From: Owenia fusiformis
Taxonomy: Eukaryota; Annelida; Polychaeta; Sabellida; Oweniidae
DNA: 60,000 nt
Assembly (NCBI GenBank): GCA_903813345.2
Contig: CAIIXF020000006.1
Coordinates: 9,290,989 to 9,350,988, forward strand
Reading direction: 5' to 3'
In this document: piece by piece, positions 26,801 through 38,613 of the stretch
Layout: each line of letters starts with the position of its first letter
Numbering within the stretch: position 1 is the stretch's first letter
Program-made: the position numbers and the translations under genes
Notes under the pieces: model-generated
Told to the model about the DNA's origin: nothing
Database searches by the model: none
What the model saw: only the letters and a program-made list of their open reading frames with translations

Positions 26801-27030
26801 TATTAAAAACAATTTTGAGTTATCCTGACTTTATATGAATGAGTACATTAAGATATGCTACCTATTACCCTGAGTTCAAAAGATAGTAATAATCACTATC
26901 ATCTTAGGAGGACAAATATCATAAATTGTACTTACCTGTTAGCCTCTTCCAGTTTAGCTAATAATACCAAATCTTCACGTTTCGTAAACTTGGGACTTTT
27001 AGGACTGTGTTGCGGACTGCTGGCATCCAT
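14787..27030 (-). CDS. EVI5: EVI5-like Rab GTPase-activating protein (TBC domain), 3' end not found
   Basis: Nine minus-strand exons join in frame: 26936-27030, 25587-25741, 21024-21103, 19403-19627, 16395-16469, 16068-16193, 15547-15690, 15146-15235 and 14787-14884. They give 362 residues and an open phase-2 end. The start ATG has an in-frame TAG three codons upstream. Residues about 115-330 form a TBC domain: FRGIVW (121-126), the arginine finger in IRRDIART (Arg161) and the glutamine finger in YCQG (Gln198). Both catalytic residues are present, so GAP activity toward a Rab is expected. The motif order, the SWVQWGRIVNDWE segment before the domain and the KYSIKKMKK end match EVI5/EVI5L, which act on recycling-endosome Rabs. 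The family normally continues into a long coiled coil; no such exon was recognised to the left. The gene may continue beyond position 1 or be a short paralogue. Confidence 0.88.
15146..15235 (-). CDS. EVI5: EVI5-like exon 8
   Basis: Thirty codons (GIEIIFRVAIALLQ..LDMEGMLR), phase 0 at both ends; acceptor TTTTTAG, donor GTAAGT. Matches the late TBC helices. Confidence 0.88.
15383..15514 (+). mobile_element. Short element, copy B of the ATGTCACCACC family
   Basis: Begins AAGGCATTAATATGCAAAAT, continues GTCACCACCTG, and ends with ACAATATGTGATCACTTCTG and GGTGGTGACATAAC. It lies in EVI5-like intron 7 and lacks the tandem core of copy A. Confidence 0.6.
15547..15690 (-). CDS. EVI5: EVI5-like exon 7
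   Basis: Forty-eight codons, phase 0 (ELLPDLSIHF..GFHTSMYASSWF..), the conserved SMYASSWFLT block of the TBC domain. Acceptor TTTCTAG, donor GTTAGT. Confidence 0.9.
15944..16024. repeat. Diverged copy of the AACCTGTC..GTGAACAC repeat, inverted
   Basis: GAGAGGTGTTCAGATTAGAG followed by AGGTTT reads, on the minus strand, like the family core. It abuts EVI5-like exon 6 on its downstream side. Confidence 0.35.
16068..16193 (-). CDS. EVI5: EVI5-like exon 6
   Basis: Forty-two codons, phase 0 (MPEEETFSVFAKLMQEYKLR.. to ..YQLEGLIQ). Acceptor TACTGTAG, donor GTAATG. Confidence 0.9.
16395..16469 (-). CDS. EVI5: EVI5-like exon 5 (glutamine finger)
   Basis: Twenty-five codons, phase 0 (AYSLIDREVGYCQGSGF..). 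Contains the YCQG motif, Gln198. Acceptor AACTGCAG, donor GTATGT. Confidence 0.92.
16750..18905 (+). repeat. 338-bp tandem repeat array
   Basis: Each unit contains GTGAATTTCGCGAGACAAAA, ATGGCGGCCATTTTGAAAAT, GAGCTTTTGAACCAGGAGTC and ATCCTATCGACAGAGGTTTT in that order. One unit has an extra TTATTGACA (near 18434). Units are roughly 90 per cent alike by eye. Confidence 0.9.
18941..19046. repeat. ACGG/ACAG microsatellite
   Basis: Roughly 26 four-base units, mostly GACG with GACA variants at both ends. The minus-strand open frame of Ser-Val-Arg-Pro repeats over it is not a gene. Confidence 0.95.
19403..19627 (-). CDS. EVI5: EVI5-like exon 4 (arginine finger)
   Basis: Seventy-five codons, phase 0 (DLVRKGIPHHFRGIVWQLL.. 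to ..QESLFNVMK). Holds the TBC opening FRGIVW and the arginine-finger motif IRRDIART. Acceptor TTTTCAG, donor GTAAGT. Confidence 0.93.
19628..21023. other. EVI5-like intron 3
   Basis: No exon seen. Positions 19935-20215 are a degenerate AT-rich repeat of AGATCATAT-like words. At 20944-20977 is a diverged match to the hairpin end of the ATGTCACCACC element family. Confidence 0.5.
19935..20215. repeat. Degenerate AGATCATAT repeat
   Basis: More than ten loosely spaced AGATCAT words on the plus strand with irregular spacers. No fixed period, so this is low-complexity sequence rather than a clean satellite. Confidence 0.6.
21024..21103 (-). CDS. EVI5: EVI5-like exon 3
   Basis: Two bases plus 26 codons (NDSWVQWGRIVNDWES..YPQIK). 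Conserved EVI5 segment just before the TBC domain. Acceptor AGCTGCAG, donor GTAATA. Confidence 0.9.
21104..25586. other. EVI5-like intron 2
   Basis: A 4.5-kb AT-rich intron without recognised exons. Position 22117-22135 has a single match to one end of the ATGTCACCACC element family. Nothing else stands out. Confidence 0.5.
25587..25741 (-). CDS. EVI5: EVI5-like exon 2
   Basis: Completes Arg32, encodes residues 33-83 (ALEIDEKSVSLSVPSDSPEV..VSNLTFDEEI) and one base of Lys84. Ser-rich linker, likely disordered. Acceptor TTTTCAG, donor GTAAGT. Confidence 0.85.
25742..26935. other. EVI5-like intron 1
   Basis: No exon. Contains a perfect-arm palindrome at 25876-25909. Confidence 0.5.
25876..25909. 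repeat. 34-bp palindrome
   Basis: CCATGGGCTTTCAA, six-base centre TTCTAG, then TTGAAAGCCCATGG. A near-identical palindrome with one decayed arm lies at 43165-43197, so it is a dispersed short repeat. Confidence 0.7.
26936..27030 (-). CDS. EVI5: EVI5-like exon 1 with start codon
   Basis: Thirty-one codons plus two bases (MDASSPQHSPKSPKFTKRED.. to ..LLAKLEEAN). LLAKLEE is the conserved EVI5 N-terminal helix. In-frame TAG nine bases upstream fixes the start. Donor GTAAGT. Confidence 0.88.
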
Positions 27031-28394
27031 TGTCGTCTGCTAGCTTTTAAGTAACACAGTCTAATATTTTGTCATCCATTTTACCTGAAATTGAAAATGA
27101 TATTAAATGAGATATATCAGTTTCTATAATATTGAAAACAAAACTAGTTTCTATGAGTCGTGACTGACATATCACATAAAAGTAGATAAACATAAAAAAA
27201 TTTAAAAAGTGACTAATTCTCAAGATATTAGTTCTACATGTCATAATGACTTACTATTCTACTTGACGTGGATGGTTTTATTACTGCTTTATCAATAAAG
27301 AATTCCAAAAACTTTGATTGAATTCAATGTCAAAAGGTTCCATAGCTGTAACGCCTACGAGTGTTATTGAATATTGACCAAAAGTAAATAGCATTGAAAA
27401 TTCAGGTGTTTTAATCATAAAATGTTGCCTATTGATGAACTATGAACAAATCTATTAAAGGCATTCATTTCTGTTGATATTATGAGAAAAGCAAATTTTC
27501 TTGGACACGTTAATCAACCAATTAATAATGTCATAAACCCTACATAATGATTGCATGGATGCAGGAGACTCTGTACATGTAAATGATACATAAAATAATG
27601 ATGGGAGGGTTATTACAGTAGAAACTAGTAATTCATAATGATCTATAGAATTCAATGAATATGTACTTGATCAATAAGGAAGACATTAAGTATATAGGTA
27701 CATAGTGCCTCTATATACAGTAAAACCTGTCTAAGGGAACAATTACAGGGGAGGTATTCACCTCTCAGAAAAATAAAGAAAAGAAAGATTTTTCAGATTT
27801 TTTTACTAAAATTTTAAAAGTCATATATCACAGAAGTATAAAATCTTCTTTGGCCAAACTCATCTTCTTCACCTAATTTTGGATCCAAGCCTACACCACT
27901 GAGAGTGTTAACATTGGCAGGAATTTCATTGTTTTTGTTCAAAGATTTTCACTACAGAAAACTACAGAGAAGAGTCCAGAAAAAAAACAGATTGAAATAT
28001 TGGATTTACAACTGATTAGAAATAGAGGCAAACTGTGCCGTGTTTCTGTTTCCCTTGTTTCTGGTTTGGTTTTCCACAGTATACTACTGAGAAAAGTACA
28101 TATAAATTCAAGAAAAAAACTTAGAATTACAACTGTTATGATAAGGAGAGATCTTCGCCAAGTTCAGAAGAAGATTCCTCGCAAGTTCCACAAAAATTAA
28201 ACTTATTGGAATTACAACTGATTTGCCATATACCCCTTCATTTTCTCTCCACTCAGTAGCAATAGATAAGAAAGGATCTGGAAAATTAGACTTCTGGAAC
28301 TAAAAGACCTCTAGCCTAATCTTCACACATCTTTAAGGCCCAATGATCTTCTAAACATTCTAGCTGTTGGCGAATGCACCCAGTTGAGAACGTC

Positions 28395-28480
28395 AAATCA
28401 CCTTCCTGCACCCATTTGACAATCCCTTGCACCCATTTGAGAATTTGATAAATCATGAACAATTGAGACATTTTGATCAG
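28395..28480 (-). repeat. Dispersed repeat, copy 2
   Basis: Inverted relative to 7985-8075. It also has an internal duplication of TGCACCCATTTGA (about 28401-28445). Confidence 0.45.
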
Positions 28481-29508
28481 TTTTTCCAATAAGAATATGT
28501 AAAATAGAAAATCTACATCGAGAAGAGAATTAGAAAAATGCTTTAGTGAGAACCTGTAATAAATCAGTTCCCCATCTTTAGCCAATTGGGAATTCTAGTG
28601 GATCGAGTTATTATAATGAAAATGTCAGATAGTATTGATGTATAGTGAAATCAGCCTAAAATATATAAAATAGATGAATTGGAAAATCGCTCTTAAGATT
28701 TGTAGCACTTGAGATAAACCGTTAAACATCTGTAACTGATTCTGATTTGTATGTACATCTACTTCATACTGTACCATTACATTTTAGTTCATGAAGAACA
28801 CTTCACACTATACCATTGAATTTCAATTTATGATGAAGAACTATTCCTTCCCTGGCACAGATGTATATACATGTACTTATGTAAACAATTTTTATCACTG
28901 GTTTAAACTGTTTTTCTGATCTATGATTTTTTTATAAAATAATCTTTTTGGCACATGATACATTATTTTGTATGCTACTGTGAACTGTGTAATGCTACAT
29001 AAGTAAAAAAAATAAGTACAACAATAAGTAAATAAAATAAAATATACATAAATATAACTTATGTTTGAATAGTATCCACTACACAGTACCTGTAATTCCT
29101 CAGTCTTCATGTAGAATTCCTTTTATAATGAATGATTTCCTTGTACATACTTATCTGTTACACGTTAAGAATACTCCTACCTGCATATTTGAATGACAAG
29201 ACTTTTAGAATTATTATCTCATAGAACAATCAGCTTTAAAATAATGATCTAAAATAGATATTTCTCGGGTTAGGTGTCGCATTAGATTAAGCCGAAGGGA
29301 ATACGATTATATCTCCTGTCATTTTCTATTTATTGAAGGACATTGTTGGGTTATTGAACAAGATAGCCTATTCCAGATAATATAAAAGCAGAGTATCTAC
29401 TAGCATGGTGGCAGAAACAATGTATGATTGAATAACTTAATTTGATTTAGAGACAGAAGTCAATGTAAAATCCAAGAAAATAATCAATATTTCCCTTTGA
29501 TGAATATA

Positions 29509-29886
29509 CTTAAAATTAGTGGTGCAACTCGAATGCCAGTACTCGCCACTCACTCGTTGAACCTGTCCAAGATAGTTACTCGAGTACGTTTTTTCAAACT
29601 CGAGTAGGCATTGAATTCCCAAACAACGATCTCATACCCCGGGAATGATCATTTTTGGATGCACTGAACAAAACAAAGTATCGATTCCGGAAACAAAATG
29701 ACATCAATAACATATAGAAGAAACGAGGAAATTGTATCTATTTGGTCTTCAAACAGTCGACTAGGTGAGTTTTTTATTTTTTTAAATTTTTCCCTCATTT
29801 TTGCGAGTGGTACTCGATTACAGTGGCATTTTCACACTTTCTACTCGAGTAGCATTTTTCTTGCGAGTTGCACCACTACTTAAAAT
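29509..29886 (+). mobile_element. hAT-type MITE with 8-bp target duplication
   Basis: Element body 29517-29878 (362 bp) has perfect 15-bp ends TAGTGGTGCAACTCG / CGAGTTGCACCACTA and is flanked by the 8-bp duplication CTTAAAAT (29509-29516 and 29879-29886). That duplication fits the hAT pattern nTnnnnAn. Several ACTCGAGTA/TACTCGAGT words occur subterminally. No transposase domain. A 61-codon open frame starts at 29698 inside it, with a GTGAGT donor near 29764, possibly a relic first exon of the parent transposase. Confidence 0.85.
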
Positions 29887-30167
29887 TAGTAAGCTAATCC
29901 TTGATAACTCAATAAAAACGTTTCTCCTCATTCAAAATATTTCTTCCCATAGAAGAAGTCTGCAAGGTTCATGTTTTTAGTCCTCTTTTGAAGACCATAC
30001 TTATCTTAGCTCAATATCATTATTATTTGGTACGTGAATTCTTGAAAATCAATATACATTAGCTAATCTTGAGTCTAAAATGTGATGTTTGATGTTATAT
30101 TGGCAGAATCTGCCATTTATGATAGCTCATTCATCATAGTAGTTCATTAATATTATTACAGTTCCTC

Positions 30168-30234
30168 TTTAACAGTCTATGGCATGGGCCATTTTCCACC
30201 GCTGTATGGGTCAGTTGTAAAATGGCCCGACCTA
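30168..30234 (+). repeat. GGGCCATTTT repeat, short copy
   Basis: AACAGTCTATGGCATGGGCC then ATTTTCCACC, ending GTAAAATGGCCCGACCT. The inverted longer copy is at 33119-33240. This copy looks internally shortened. Confidence 0.6.
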
Positions 30235-31821
30235 GTAACCTACATGCATATTTCTCTGTAATTAATCAAAATTAAGGATTAAAGATGGCATGATACTCTA
30301 GCTCATTTGAATATCTACACACCAGTGTCAGTCTCTTTTTTGACGTCCACATCAATATGGAGCAATAGCAATGTGAAGAATTTGGGAAGTTTTCTTAATT
30401 ATCTCAATTTCTCATGAACCATTTTTTTAAAAAATAGGATCATAACGTAATTTAATATCTTGGCATCAAGTTTATTTGATTCATTTGAGTGACCAAAAAG
30501 CTTAAAGGGTAAAAAATCAAAGTGATCACGGCCTTGTGATTTCCAATATTTGATAAAACATTTTTTCACCCAGACTAGGTCATGACCTACTGGGCCATAA
30601 TCCAACCCCATTAAAGATTGATATGTACAAATTACTTAATCAAGTGCCATTAATCTGCTAGTATAGTGTCTTTGTGGTACAGAAGATGTTAGCATATAAT
30701 ATTGAGCAGTTCACATACTTTGTAATATTAAAATTGTTGAAATAAGACTAAAAGATTTGCAGTTCTGATATGTCAGTTCACAAGTTCTAGTTAAACAAGG
30801 GGGGGGGTATAGCATTCTACTACAAGAGTACAATGTGACACAGTTTACAAGATCTATAGAACGATATTAACTATTTTTAACCTCACACCTTTCCTACTAT
30901 TTTTCCATCTGATAAAAGTGCTTTGGCATTTAATCATTTTTATAAGAACATATGAGGATATGCTGAATTTAATTGTGATAAGACAATATGTGTGAAATTG
31001 AATAAAGCAGTAAATACGAATTATTACGTTTTGACATATTTCATATGTAGAAACTGCTATGTATATTATTTTTATCCCTCTATTATTCATTTACAATTGA
31101 CTTGTTTCTTTCACCATTATTCAATGTGATTTTATTTAAAAAATAACGTTGTCTAATAATAATAATATGTTGTCTTCTGATAGCTTGTATTCTAAAGCTT
31201 TGTTTTTCTAAAAATAATTATACTTGTACATACAGAATGCATAGTTCATTTACTCAATGGACTTTTATATTGAAGGTGTTGAAATTCAACATCATAATAT
31301 ATTAGTAAACCTAAGCCGAGTATGTGCTAAAACAATAGTCACTAAAACTAAAATAGAAAGATTTTTTAATGGATCTATTGGTGTTATATACTGTACGATC
31401 AACATAACAGATAATAATCAACTTATCCATTCGCATTTACTTTGCACAAGTCATAGGTGATGAGCAAGAAAAGGATGCAAACAATCATATTCAACAAGAA
31501 ATACAGATTTGTTTGACTTCCAACCCCATCACAATGGTAAATGCACCATATGTATACTTCAAAAAGAAAGGCAATGTACAAATGTTTAGATTCCATAGAA
31601 CTAAAAACCCCGATAGATGCTTATTTGTTGCCTCAATATAATCACAAAAACAGAGATAAACAGATTTATAGAATAATATTTGCAAGAAATGACTTGTTAA
31701 CAGTGATAAGATGAAAATATGTACACATTATCAGAAGAAATGGAATCATTTCCAAGTGAATCTCTATTAAATTCAATGAATGACATTTCTATTATATCAT
31801 ACTGCAAAGGAGATTGTCATT

Positions 31822-32679
31822 AGAGAGATTTCGTACATCGTGAAAGTACAACTTATAACGTATACTTATACTTATAAGTAAACGTACAAGGTGTTTCATA
31901 ATGTGGGCTTTTCGTCAGGAAAGATCTTCTCGGACTGTAATAAAGGTCAAAGGGATGCCATTTGTACTTTCTTGAATTGTAGCATGTTTAGTTGATCCAA
32001 ATATGTTTGTCTAGAACAAAATAGGCTCATGTATAGTACATAATGTTATAGACCCATCTCTTCTCAAATTGACTTTTTGGAGATGCTCGTTATGAAACAC
32101 CCTGTATGTCATTTGTTGAGCTACTGAATGGGTCGTTTCCAGGAATAGCTAGAACCTACTGGTTTAATTGGTGTTTCAAATTGATGGTTAAGGTATTTGA
32201 TTGGATATTGTTCCTATTCAGTCAATTAATTTTTTAAAATGCTTGCGGTCAATTGTTCCACACACATGTAGGTAAAGCTTTATATGGAGATCCAACTGTA
32301 TACGTTTATCATCTACGTATTTATACCGTTTGTAAGTTCATTGAACTTATACTGGTCATGAAAACTTTGAAATAATCAGCTTGTTTATGTAATGACTCAC
32401 TTTAAAGGATAATGACTCACTTTAAAGGATCGTGTTTATAATACACTATAACTACTATGACACGGAAGCAAGCATTTAATTATAATGTGCATAATCTACA
32501 CGTGCAGATGACAGTGCATTCACAGTCTCTAGTTGATGGAGCTTTTCTATATCGGGAATAGTTATGTTCCATTAAGTACAATTTAAAATTGATTTTAGTA
32601 AATATAATAGTTCGACAAGACCCTTTAAGTTATACGTATACGTATAAGTTGTACTTTCACTTATGTGAGAAATCTCTCT
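31822..32679. mobile_element. 858-bp TIR element, itself interrupted
   Basis: Imperfect inverted ends of about 50 bp: AGAGAGATTTC, then GTGAAAGTACAACTTAT, then GTATAC-rich sequence at 31822-31880, mirrored at 32620-32679. Flanks share TTA/TA. A separate mariner-type MITE sits inside (31887-32104). Confidence 0.6.
31887..32104. mobile_element. Tc1/mariner-type MITE (218 bp)
   Basis: Ends CAAGGTGTTTCATAATG / CGTTATGAAACACCCTG, flanked by TA on both sides. Nested in the element at 31822-32679. Confidence 0.75.
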
Positions 32680-33118
32680 ATTCTGCCCCTAAAATGGTTA
32701 TAATTTTGAAAAGATTGTTGTTAATGACAATTTATTGGCCCTTTGTTATTTTTGACAAATATGGAAAAAGTGCAGATATTCTGGGATTAGTAAGAGAAAA
32801 ACGCTTGAAAGTTGCGTGTAGGTGGGCATGTAGGTTCCTTGAGATTTCTTCCATAACAAAGGCATGACAACAATACATATGCATACATGTAGTTAAATCT
32901 ATCCTTTGGGTCTGGGATGACCTTCGTTTTTATATGAGGAAGGCCCTTCATTTAAAATATTGATACCCGAGATAGATGATACTTCCAAAATTTTGTATGA
33001 ATATACAACTATTGCAATTTTACTGTATAACTAGATTCAACAATATTGAAATATTCATGTACTAGGAGTAATCTACACTCAATTTGTATAATCGTGTTTT
33101 GTTTAATTGAGTGAATCA

Positions 33119-33240
33119 GGTCGGGCCATTTTACAATTTTAGTTAAGGTCATGGAATTAGGTCATTTGGGCCTTTTCTCCCATGGAAGCTATGACCTAAA
33201 TATGAGGTGGAAAATGGCCCATGCCATAGACTGTTTAACA
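33119..33240 (-). repeat. GGGCCATTTT repeat, longer copy
   Basis: Inverted relative to 30168-30234, with extra internal sequence. The two ends form an internal inverted repeat (GGGCCATTTT..AAAATGGCCC). Confidence 0.6.
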
Positions 33241-35844
33241 GTGCATTGTCATTAGACAAACAAGCAATACCCTCTAACAATTTATTGGAAATTCAGGAGT
33301 TCCATTGCCAGAAGTCAATGGGTGCTTTATAAAAATTGCCTGTTGTTTTTAGAACTTTGCAATGTTTCTATCTTAATTCTTCTACTAATCACATATTTTC
33401 ATTATTTTGGCCTGATACAATAAGAAATTCTAATTCCTTGAAATTCCCATATTTCTACAATTTATTGAACAACAAGACAAGAATGAAAATCAATCCTCGT
33501 ATTATACAACACAAAATATATTCTTCAAACATCACTTAACATTTCCCTTACTTAAATTAACCTATATAATTAAATAGCACTTTAGTATTCTCAGCTGGGG
33601 ATTGCACCTTTTTATACATGTATACATAAACATATAATACTCGAAAAACCTATCAGAGAATAGTTAAATTGACGTCATGATTGCCCTTTAATGAGAAATT
33701 ATCCTAGGGCAATATAGTGGTGTGCTATATACTACATGTACTTAACACTTTCATCAATTCAATACCACATAAATAAAAGAACTATTGGATTGATAAAAAA
33801 TATGTTTTGAATTTTTTATGACTCCAATCATCATTTAGAATGTTTAATAGTGTTATATGATTGTAAAAGGATGTGATTTCAAAATAAGAATATAACAGCC
33901 AAGCAGGGCTTGATTTATGAAAGCTGGTGGGCTTCCACAGCTGTTAATTGTGTGTAATGCTGCTATTGAATCATCCTGATACTAATCAGATCTTTTTGTT
34001 TTTCAAACTATCAATATCCCTTCTATAAAGAAATTGATTGAAGGCTATGATCTCTCAAGCTGTATTTGAAATGATTATCATATTTTAATAATATCTTCAG
34101 TTAGAAATAAGGATGACAAGGAATGCCATAAAGATGCAATAGACAATTGAAAAGGATTTTGTTATGTAGCTCATCATCTTGGATTGCCAATATATGAAAT
34201 TTTCACTGAAATCAAAGTGGTAAGCGAGTATGCCTTTACTGACAATCTTTATATACCCTAATGGAAAGTGACAGATTGTTGATGGTGAATACTATGACAA
34301 TAATTATCTTCTTAATTGATCAAAATCTCAGGTGTTGCACTTATACTTTTAACAGTTATTTCAAAATATAGATAGTTATCATGTTTACGAAGACAATGGT
34401 TGAAAATATTGACAGTGTCTTCATAATGCTGTCTATGACAACATAATGATAACAATACCTAATAATATGATCAACAACATGTACATGTATATATGTATTG
34501 GTAAACAATCAGATGTCACATGTTGAAGTACTGAGGTCAACAGTTATCTACCCTGAAACAGAATTGTTTAGTGACTCTCCCTCTGATTTTTATGGATGAT
34601 TCTGTATATATACTGGAAAGATCTTCACAACCTCAAATGTTGCTCTCATGGCTATATATCGCCAAATATCACAATGTCACAATTTTGAGACAATATCTGT
34701 ATTGGCTAAAATGACAATCATCTCAATAATTTAAGAGTAAAGATGAATAGTAGTAGTTGCAAAGGGTAACAATATTATCAATTGATAGTTTTGATACCAG
34801 TTATGCTTTGCTTTTAAATTCAATCAATAACACTGTATATCATTGCAATCCAAAATACAAAAAATTAAGGGGACATCAGTTCATTTAAACTTGTCAAAAG
34901 CTTAAAAATAAGCCAATGTGTTTTTATTTTTATAAATGTGCCATTGATATACCCAACTTTAATGAATATGTTGGAACCCATCTTTGCATCTCACATCTGA
35001 CATCTAATGTTGTTGACCTTATAAGTTATAACCCATGACCTGATTAGCATTCTAAACAAAGAATCATATCAAAAATCTGTGACCTTGATGTGCCCTTGAT
35101 CTTGACAGAATTGAATTGTAGAAAATAAGACAATATACTTTCCAACTGTCAAAAGACATTAAGAAAAAAAATCACTAAAGATGTCAAAAAGTTTTAAAAA
35201 TATTGTTATTCGAATGACCCAATAGGTAGGCAGTTAGACCTCCTTGTAAGGTTCGTTTGGAGGACTGCAAATCTTAAAAGCAATTTTCCAATCCATCTAT
35301 TTTTCATATTCACATACATAACTCAATCCACTAGAAAACCCAATAGGTTCCAGGACTAAGAATGGAGAACTGATTTATGACAAAGAATAATTTGTTGAAG
35401 CTTTAAACATTGTAAAACTAATGCTTAAGTAATTGCTGAAATCAAACTGGTAAGAAAGTATGATGGTTAAATGGAAGGAAAATGACCTGTAAAGAAATCT
35501 TTAAAATGTATTTTAGATGTTCATAGGGAATGATTTCTACATCATGGAATATGAAGTTACAGAATTAAGTAAGATGCAATAATTGATCAGTATTGTAATA
35601 CGCACTTACCAAAGTGCAATGATCAATAACAGTCTAAAAAGGCAGACATGTGAACAAGCAAAGAACCTAATATGGTATTGATTCCTAGAAATAAAACCAA
35701 CTGTGACAATTATATCACTTTATTTGATGATTGGAGGAAAATTAGTTTATTTGATTTGCAATGTTAGTGCTCTCCCTTGAAATGTCTAAAATTGGTAAAT
35801 ATGCTCATATCCAACCAAATAACTCGTATAACTCCTAAACAGTA

Positions 35845-35975
35845 TAACCTGTGCACAGTGAACACTTATGGAGCTACAAAAAGTGTATAGAGAACTCAGT
35901 ATGTGAGTATGTGATGAGTAGATGTGTTCACTAGACACAGGTTTTCACTAGAGAAATGTGTTAACGAGACAGGTT
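35845..35975. repeat. Inverted-repeat copy of the AACCTGTC..GTGAACAC family
   Basis: AACCTGTGCACAGTGAACAC at the left is mirrored by GTGTTCACTAGACACAGGTT, then ACGAGACAGGTTTTAC. A small palindromic element. Confidence 0.5.
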
Positions 35976-38590
35976 TTACTCTATTAGCAGGTTGGTAGCA
36001 TCCTTCTTCAAAGGACTTCATTTATGCTTAAATTCAGGAATTATGAAAAGAAGTGAATTACCCTTGGACTAAGGATGGTTGGTAGATAAGGTAGGTTGAT
36101 TTTGATGAGGCTGTAAAGCAACAGTTACTTAGACGAGCAACATTAACTGTAACATATATATCACATTGTCTCCTTGGGGAGAGGCCTCTCAGCTCAATGC
36201 CAACCCCTTTACATTTAGCTACCAGCATTTTATCCCTCCTATCCCCTTACATAAGTATTGCCTCCACACCCTCCATTTCATTCTTAGGTGTTTCATTAGC
36301 AGCAGGCAACAGTTGATTTTCACCAGTTGTTTTCACAAAATCGCCTGTAGTTTTCTAAGGACTTTTCAATGTTAAAAATTTATAATTTCCATTGATTTTG
36401 CTTATTGTTTTCATTTTATCCCGTTGTGAGAAATCCTAGTGAAACACCTGATTCTCTTTCTTTCATCTTATTTTCAATCCCAATCAAACTATAAATGAAT
36501 GAATGATGAGTATATTCACCTCCAGGAAAGTGTGTTTAACGAAAGTTGTAATGAACAGAGATAATGCTGAGTATGTGATAACAGTAAACAATGGTAAGAG
36601 TTGGTCAAACAAAATGACATACAATGATAAACAAATATTTATAGTGAGTAAAGAAATATGAGGCCCTGATAGGATTTATTAGCACTGATTAGCGATATAG
36701 GGTGAATAGCAATGTTAGGCAAACTGTAGCATGGAATTTCAAATACATACAAACGTATGATAAATGTGTCTATAACAGGGCCAGATCTCGATACTGACAA
36801 TCATCATCATGTTTTGAACATTTTTTTGCAATATTTTGCCAAATTTTTCTAAAATCCTCATTTTTGCATAAATCTGCAAGATTTTTTCATATATCTATTT
36901 ATTTTTTCATGAAAAGGTTTATAAAAATTATTGAGTGAATAAGCCCAGGGTATATGGTATGGTAAAATGTGTCAGGCCTTATAATATTAATGGATGAATG
37001 CTACGCTTCTAACATGGGATCTATTGAGAATGGTGCTTGTCACCAGTGTGTGCAAAAGTCAAACGTTTCTCTCTAAATCAAGCAGTCAGGGTCTACATGA
37101 CCTGTAATAAATACTTAGGTGACATTTTTATCAGAAAATATGTGCCATTTAAAAATATTGTGCATGGAAGGTATTCTACCACACTTCCTTGTCAACAAAC
37201 CGACAAATATGAAAGAACCAACATTTTTAAAATAAATAAATTATGTTGTCCCAGTCCTTACAAGAACCTGTGTTATGGAGAGAAGAGAAAGATGAAACAA
37301 AAGGGTGTCAGAAAGATAAACCTTGACAGACAGCAGAGAATTGGAGGACCATCCATCAAAATCAAAAATAAAATGTTAGTCTACAATAATTTCTGCCTCC
37401 CCTGAGTATCTGGAATGAATCAAGAAGAACAACAAACTATACCCTGATTCTCTGTAGGTAAACTAGCCTCTCAGATGGACTGAGATGGATGGAAGAATTA
37501 AAAGTTTGATACTCTTAAGATCTCTATGATCTCAAATGAATTGAACATTTATGAGTCTGAAAAGTAAATAGAGAGTACTGGCAAAAGAGATAGTGTTGTG
37601 ATTTTTATTTCCTGGCTGTATTTTTTGATTGAATACAGGCTAGAATTATCTAATTCAAAGAGTTGTGTTCTTGAGAAAGGGTAAATGATCCGCTGTATAA
37701 TTATTAAACCTCATCTGTTTTGTATTAGTATCAGACCCTAGACTCCAATGTAGCAATATATAATTACATGTAGATTGAATATGAAATAAGAGAGGATGTA
37801 TCTTAAATGTTAACTCCTGAAATAGAACAAAGTGTGAAACATGATACACCACGCTTCATTATCCTGCTAAACAACAGAGAATACCTTGTTTCTATTAACA
37901 GTCCATCTAAATATGAATATAATTTAACATATGTTGAGATAATTTTGTACTTACAATAAATGTACATAAATGTTGTATAATATGATATAAATTGTGGGAA
38001 TCATCAAAGTCTATGTTTATATGTAATTGAATTAAATGGAAATAAAGAAAAAATGTCTATGACAGTACAGATTAGGTAAAAATAAAGCCTACGGTGTATT
38101 TCGATTAATAATTTAAAAGACTAAGTATAGTATCATATAGAAAAATAAATTCATAATTTACATGCAAAATTTTGCATATTTCAGATAAATTACATGTAGT
38201 TTTATGTGCAATAAAGTGTCCTGTAGCCTCTTATGAGTTTCAGCTATGTTAAATATTTTGATGTCAGAGAAGCATCAAAGTACAAGAAGCCACACATTTT
38301 ATCAACCAAACCACAAGCAATCCAAGATAATACAAATGTTTTGCGTTTAAAATATGAACAGTTCTTTTTCCATATGGATACTGCACCATGGTCTTTTCAT
38401 TGCTTTTTTAGATTTTACTTGATGTGTCAGTGATTAGTGATAAAAAGCACAAGAGACTTATCTAGCAGCATAAAAGTGCTTAATGGATAGAAAGAGAGAA
38501 CTTGATGCCCAACGTAAATGTAATTGTGATTTACTTATTCTGAGAAAGCATTGAAATGAAATGGCCGAAATGCTAAATTATTTTTTAAAG

Positions 38591-38613
38591 ACTGAGAGCT
38601 GGCTACGCCCCTG
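38591..38613 (-). repeat. Single hAT-like end
   Basis: On the minus strand reads CAGGGGCGTAGCCAGC followed by TCTCAGT, nearly the same as the left end of the repeat at 51842. No partner end found nearby. Confidence 0.4.

Noticed and set aside
37037-37405. 122-codon plus-strand open frame
   Set aside because: Begins at TTG, lacks domain-like patterns and has no splice or Kozak support.
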